A model generated the notes under the pieces. It was given only the letters and a program-made list of their open reading frames with translations, did not search any database and was not told the origin of the DNA. From JADLEX01 sp964586775 (GTDB lineage Bacteria; Lernaellota; Lernaellaia; JACKCT01): DNA of 17,572 nt. The DNA is taken from the NCBI GenBank assembly GCA_964586775.1, contig CAZPJD010000209.1, positions 1 through 17,572 of the forward strand, read 5' to 3'. The translations under genes were made by a program, and so were the position numbers. Below, piece by piece: positions 16,452 through 17,572 of this stretch (position 1 is its first letter; every line of letters begins with the position of its first letter).

Positions 16452-16467
16452 AGCAAACGGCGGGCCA
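16452..16467 (-). promoter_or_regulatory. Sigma-54 (-24/-12) promoter of amt
   Basis: On the minus strand TGGCCCGCCGTTTGCT matches the sigma-54 pattern TGGCAC-N5-TTGCA, with the invariant GG and GC exactly ten bases apart. Transcription would begin near 16441, about 60 bases before the GTG at 16380. Sigma-54 control is well established for amt/glnK genes in nitrogen-limited proteobacteria. Confidence 0.7.
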
Positions 16468-16536
16468 AGTTTCCGCGCTCGTAATTATTTGAAATTGCGA
16501 AGGATTTTTGCGAAGCGGGAATCCGCCGAAGGGCGT

Positions 16537-16556
16537 GATTTCCAAAATTGGAATTC
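16537..16556. promoter_or_regulatory. Inverted repeat, possible enhancer-binding-protein site upstream of amt
   Basis: GATTTCCAA and TTGGAATTC are 9-base arms with one mismatch around a two-base centre. The site is about 70 bases upstream of the -24 element, the usual place for a sigma-54 activator. It does not match the enteric NtrC site (GCAC-N-GTGC), so the binding protein is not identified. Confidence 0.35.
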
Positions 16557-16632
16557 GCGACGACAGAATTGAAAAATTTGGGTGTCGAGCGCGGCTAACG
16601 CTTTGGCGATCGCATTTTACACGCACATAAGG

Positions 16633-16664
16633 AAAGGCCCCGACGCTTTCGCGTCAGGGCCTTT
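16633..16664 (-). terminator. Intrinsic terminator after the secreted Asp-rich protein gene
   Basis: Two arms, AAAGGCCC-c-GACGC and GCGTC-a-GGGCCTTT, form a 13-pair stem with one mismatch. On the minus strand the loop reads GAAA, a stable GNRA tetraloop. It lies 50 bases past the stop at 16714, and TTTCCTTAT follows on that strand. On the plus strand TTTTAT follows, so it could work in both directions. Confidence 0.75.
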
Positions 16665-16713
16665 TATGACTATAGGAGGTGATGTCAGGTGATCGTCGAG
16701 CGATCCCGACCCG

Positions 16714-17451
16714 TTAGCAGCCGCAGCCGCCGGAGTCGTCGTCGTCGTCGTCGTCATCACCGGCGGCGTCGTCGTCACCCGAATCGTCATCGGTGTCGTC
16801 GTCGGTCGCCTCATTGATGTAGGCCACGCCGGAGAGCTCGTCGCCGCTGTCCGCAACCACACGCCAGTCGAAGCCGTCGGTGGCGTCGCCGTCGCTGGAG
16901 GCGGAGAAGGCAAACGACAGGTACTCGCCTTCGCGAATATCGCCGTAGCTCTCGGAGGTGGTCAGGCCGTTGTAGATCCAACGGATTCCGGGCACGCCGT
17001 CCGGCGTCTCATCGGACTCCGCCGACCACTCACCGTCATGGAGAGCGTCGGGGGCCGACAGGTCGTCGGTGTTCACGGCATAATTGGCGCTGGGCATGAA
17101 CATGTCCACCTGGAGAATCCAGCGCTGAGTATCGCCCGCGACCGTGTTGTTGTGGACTTCGAACGCGAAGTCGTAGGTCGTGTCGGGCTCGAGGGCGTCG
17201 GGCGCGGTAAAGAAGACATCCGCCGCGAATTCATCCCCGGCGTCGTCATCGGCCGCATCGTCGTCGGCCGCGTCGTCGTCGGCAGCGTCATCATCGGCGT
17301 CGTCATCGGCGGCATCGTCGTCCGTCGCGTCGTCATCCGTCGCGTCGTCGTCGGTGTCGTCGTCCTGCATATCGTCGTCCTGGGCAAACGCCGCGCCCGT
17401 CATCAGGATCGACATGCAGAGGGCCAGAAACAAGATCCAACGTGCTTTCAC
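16714..17451 (-). CDS. Small secreted protein with Asp-rich segments at both ends and C-terminal SGGCGC
   Basis: A 245-residue exported protein. Residues 1-23 are a signal peptide ending AFA, with cleavage before Gln24. Residues 25-70 are a DDDA/DDDAA repeat. Residues about 74-214 form one compact domain with alternating strands (TYDFAFEVHNN, RWILQVDMFMP, EYLSFAFSAS, FDWRVVADS), probably a beta-sandwich; I do not recognise the family. Residues 216-239 are again Asp-rich, and the chain ends SGGCGC. After signal removal Cys243 and Cys245 are the only cysteines, so they cannot pair with a cysteine inside the domain. No membrane helix or basic tail follows them. The GTG start at 17451 is set by AGGAGG nine bases upstream and by the signal peptide. 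A terminator follows, so it is probably transcribed alone. Confidence 0.85.
   Translation of the reverse strand: MKARWILFLALCMSILMTGAAFAQDDDMQDDDTDDDATDDDATDDDAADDDADDDAADDDAADDDAADDDAGDEFAADVFFTAPDALEPDTTYDFAFEVHNNTVAGDTQRWILQVDMFMPSANYAVNTDDLSAPDALHDGEWSAESDETPDGVPGIRWIYNGLTTSESYGDIREGEYLSFAFSASSDGDATDGFDWRVVADSGDELSGVAYINEATDDDTDDDSGDDDAAGDDDDDDDDSGGCGC
16732..16805 (-). repeat. Asp-codon trinucleotide tract, C-terminal tail
   Basis: Codes the Asp-rich tail before SGGCGC. It includes an uninterrupted run of about seven GTC triplets (plus strand, near 16736-16756), a true microsatellite where slippage would change tail length without frameshift. Confidence 0.75.
17242..17379 (-). repeat. 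Asp-codon tandem repeat (DDDA/DDDAA), N-terminal segment
   Basis: About 46 codons in which GAC/GAT triples alternate with one or two Ala or Thr codons, giving a 12- to 15-base periodicity. It directly follows the signal peptide of the secreted 245-residue protein. Confidence 0.75.
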
Positions 17452-17460
17452 CTTGCCATT

Positions 17461-17466
17461 CCTCCT
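17461..17466 (-). promoter_or_regulatory. Ribosome binding site fixing a GTG start
   Basis: AGGAGG on the minus strand is nine bases before GTG 17451. An ATG nearer to it (17459-17457) reads ATG-GCA-AGG-TGA and stops at once, so the GTG is the real start. Confidence 0.65.
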
Positions 17467-17522
17467 GTGCTCATCAAAAGTGGCGATTTGGATTGCAGTG
17501 GGCGTCGTCGCCGGGCTTTTCT

Positions 17523-17535
17523 GTCCCGTCGGGAC
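17523..17535. promoter_or_regulatory. Perfect GTCCCG/CGGGAC palindrome upstream of the secreted protein gene
   Basis: Six-base arms around a single central base, about 72 bases ahead of the GTG at 17451. The one-base centre is too tight for an RNA hairpin, so a protein-binding site is more likely. I see no convincing -10/-35 pair in 17467-17572. Confidence 0.25.
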
Positions 17536-17572
17536 CTCACCTCTCCCTATCCCTATGGCCGTGGGGCGTACG

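Larger units (their letters stand above)
16381..16713. other. 333-base gene-free control region between amt and the secreted Asp-rich protein
   Basis: This gap holds, from the amt side, the amt ribosome binding site (16387-16393), a sigma-54 promoter (16452-16467), an 8-base direct repeat TTGCGAAG (16495-16502 and 16508-16515), a near-palindrome (16537-16556) and the upstream gene's terminator (16633-16664). It is clearly richer in A+T than the coding sequence on either side. I see no gene in it. Confidence 0.7.

Noticed and set aside
15103..16452. Long plus-strand open frame opposite amt
   Set aside because: Low-complexity Arg/Asp/His composition; the minus strand codes a complete Amt protein with all signature residues.
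16674..16717. Near-perfect anti-SD complement AGGAGGTGAT followed by ATG and an 11-codon frame, plus strand
   Set aside because: The ATG is only two bases from GGAGG, too close for initiation, the peptide is tiny and the site lies just past the end of a minus-strand gene. Probably chance.
1..17572. Transfer RNAs, rRNA, insertion sequences, attachment sites
   Set aside because: On reading both strands I saw no cloverleaf-like sequence, transposase motif or flanking terminal repeats; a covariance-model scan would be needed to exclude small RNAs.

Overview
This is a high-GC stretch of chromosome from a Gram-negative bacterium. It carries several predicted lipoproteins and secreted proteins with runs of aspartate, 'putative Ig' repeats, seven-bladed-propeller (SBBP-like) repeats and cysteine-rich repeats of the CNGxExC type. 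That mix, together with frequent GTG and TTG starts, resembles free-living deltaproteobacterial-type lineages (Myxococcota, Bradymonadia, Lernaellota-like metagenome lineages). The lineage is an inference from protein style, not from a marker gene. No rRNA, tRNA, CRISPR array, transposase or phage gene is visible.

Layout: 1-1335 (-) is the first 445 residues of a YdeP/FdhF-like molybdopterin oxidoreductase that runs off the left edge. 1389-3203 (-) is a large multi-pass membrane protein of the 6-pyruvoyl-tetrahydropterin-synthase-related (GT-C-like) family. 3271-3864 (-) is a small acidic lipoprotein. 4074-4778 (+) is a pentapeptide-repeat protein. 4903-7872 (+) is a 989-residue lipoprotein with an Asp-rich stalk, Ig-like domains, a carboxypeptidase-regulatory-like domain, a domain that looks like a dead metzincin protease, and a beta-helix. 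It meets head-on, with no base between stop codons, 7873-11622 (-), a 1249-residue secreted protein built of beta-propeller repeats, 27-residue Cys repeats and an Asp-rich tail ending SCCGC. 11777-12670 (+) is an EamA/DMT transporter whose stop codon overlaps that of 12667-13572 (-), a haloalkane-dehalogenase-like alpha/beta hydrolase. 13768-14883 (+) is a saccharopine-dehydrogenase-family oxidoreductase. 14935-16380 (-) is an ammonium transporter with a convincing sigma-54 promoter. 16714-17451 (-) is a small secreted protein with Asp-rich segments at both ends and a C-terminal SGGCGC.

The metabolic genes are ordinary single units and form no pathway that I can recognise. The most coherent theme is the cell surface. 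Three exported proteins combine a possible cysteine attachment point with an adjoining Asp-rich segment. In one the cysteine is an N-terminal lipobox. In the other two it is a bare C-terminal CGC or CCGC with no following membrane helix or basic tail, so it does not match MYXO-CTERM or LPXTG-type signals. In the 245-residue protein these are the only cysteines left after signal-peptide removal. I propose this as a candidate undescribed C-terminal attachment or maturation signal; it is a hypothesis from two examples. The second notable item is a domain in which the metzincin zinc-site pattern seems to be kept in register while all its catalytic residues are replaced.
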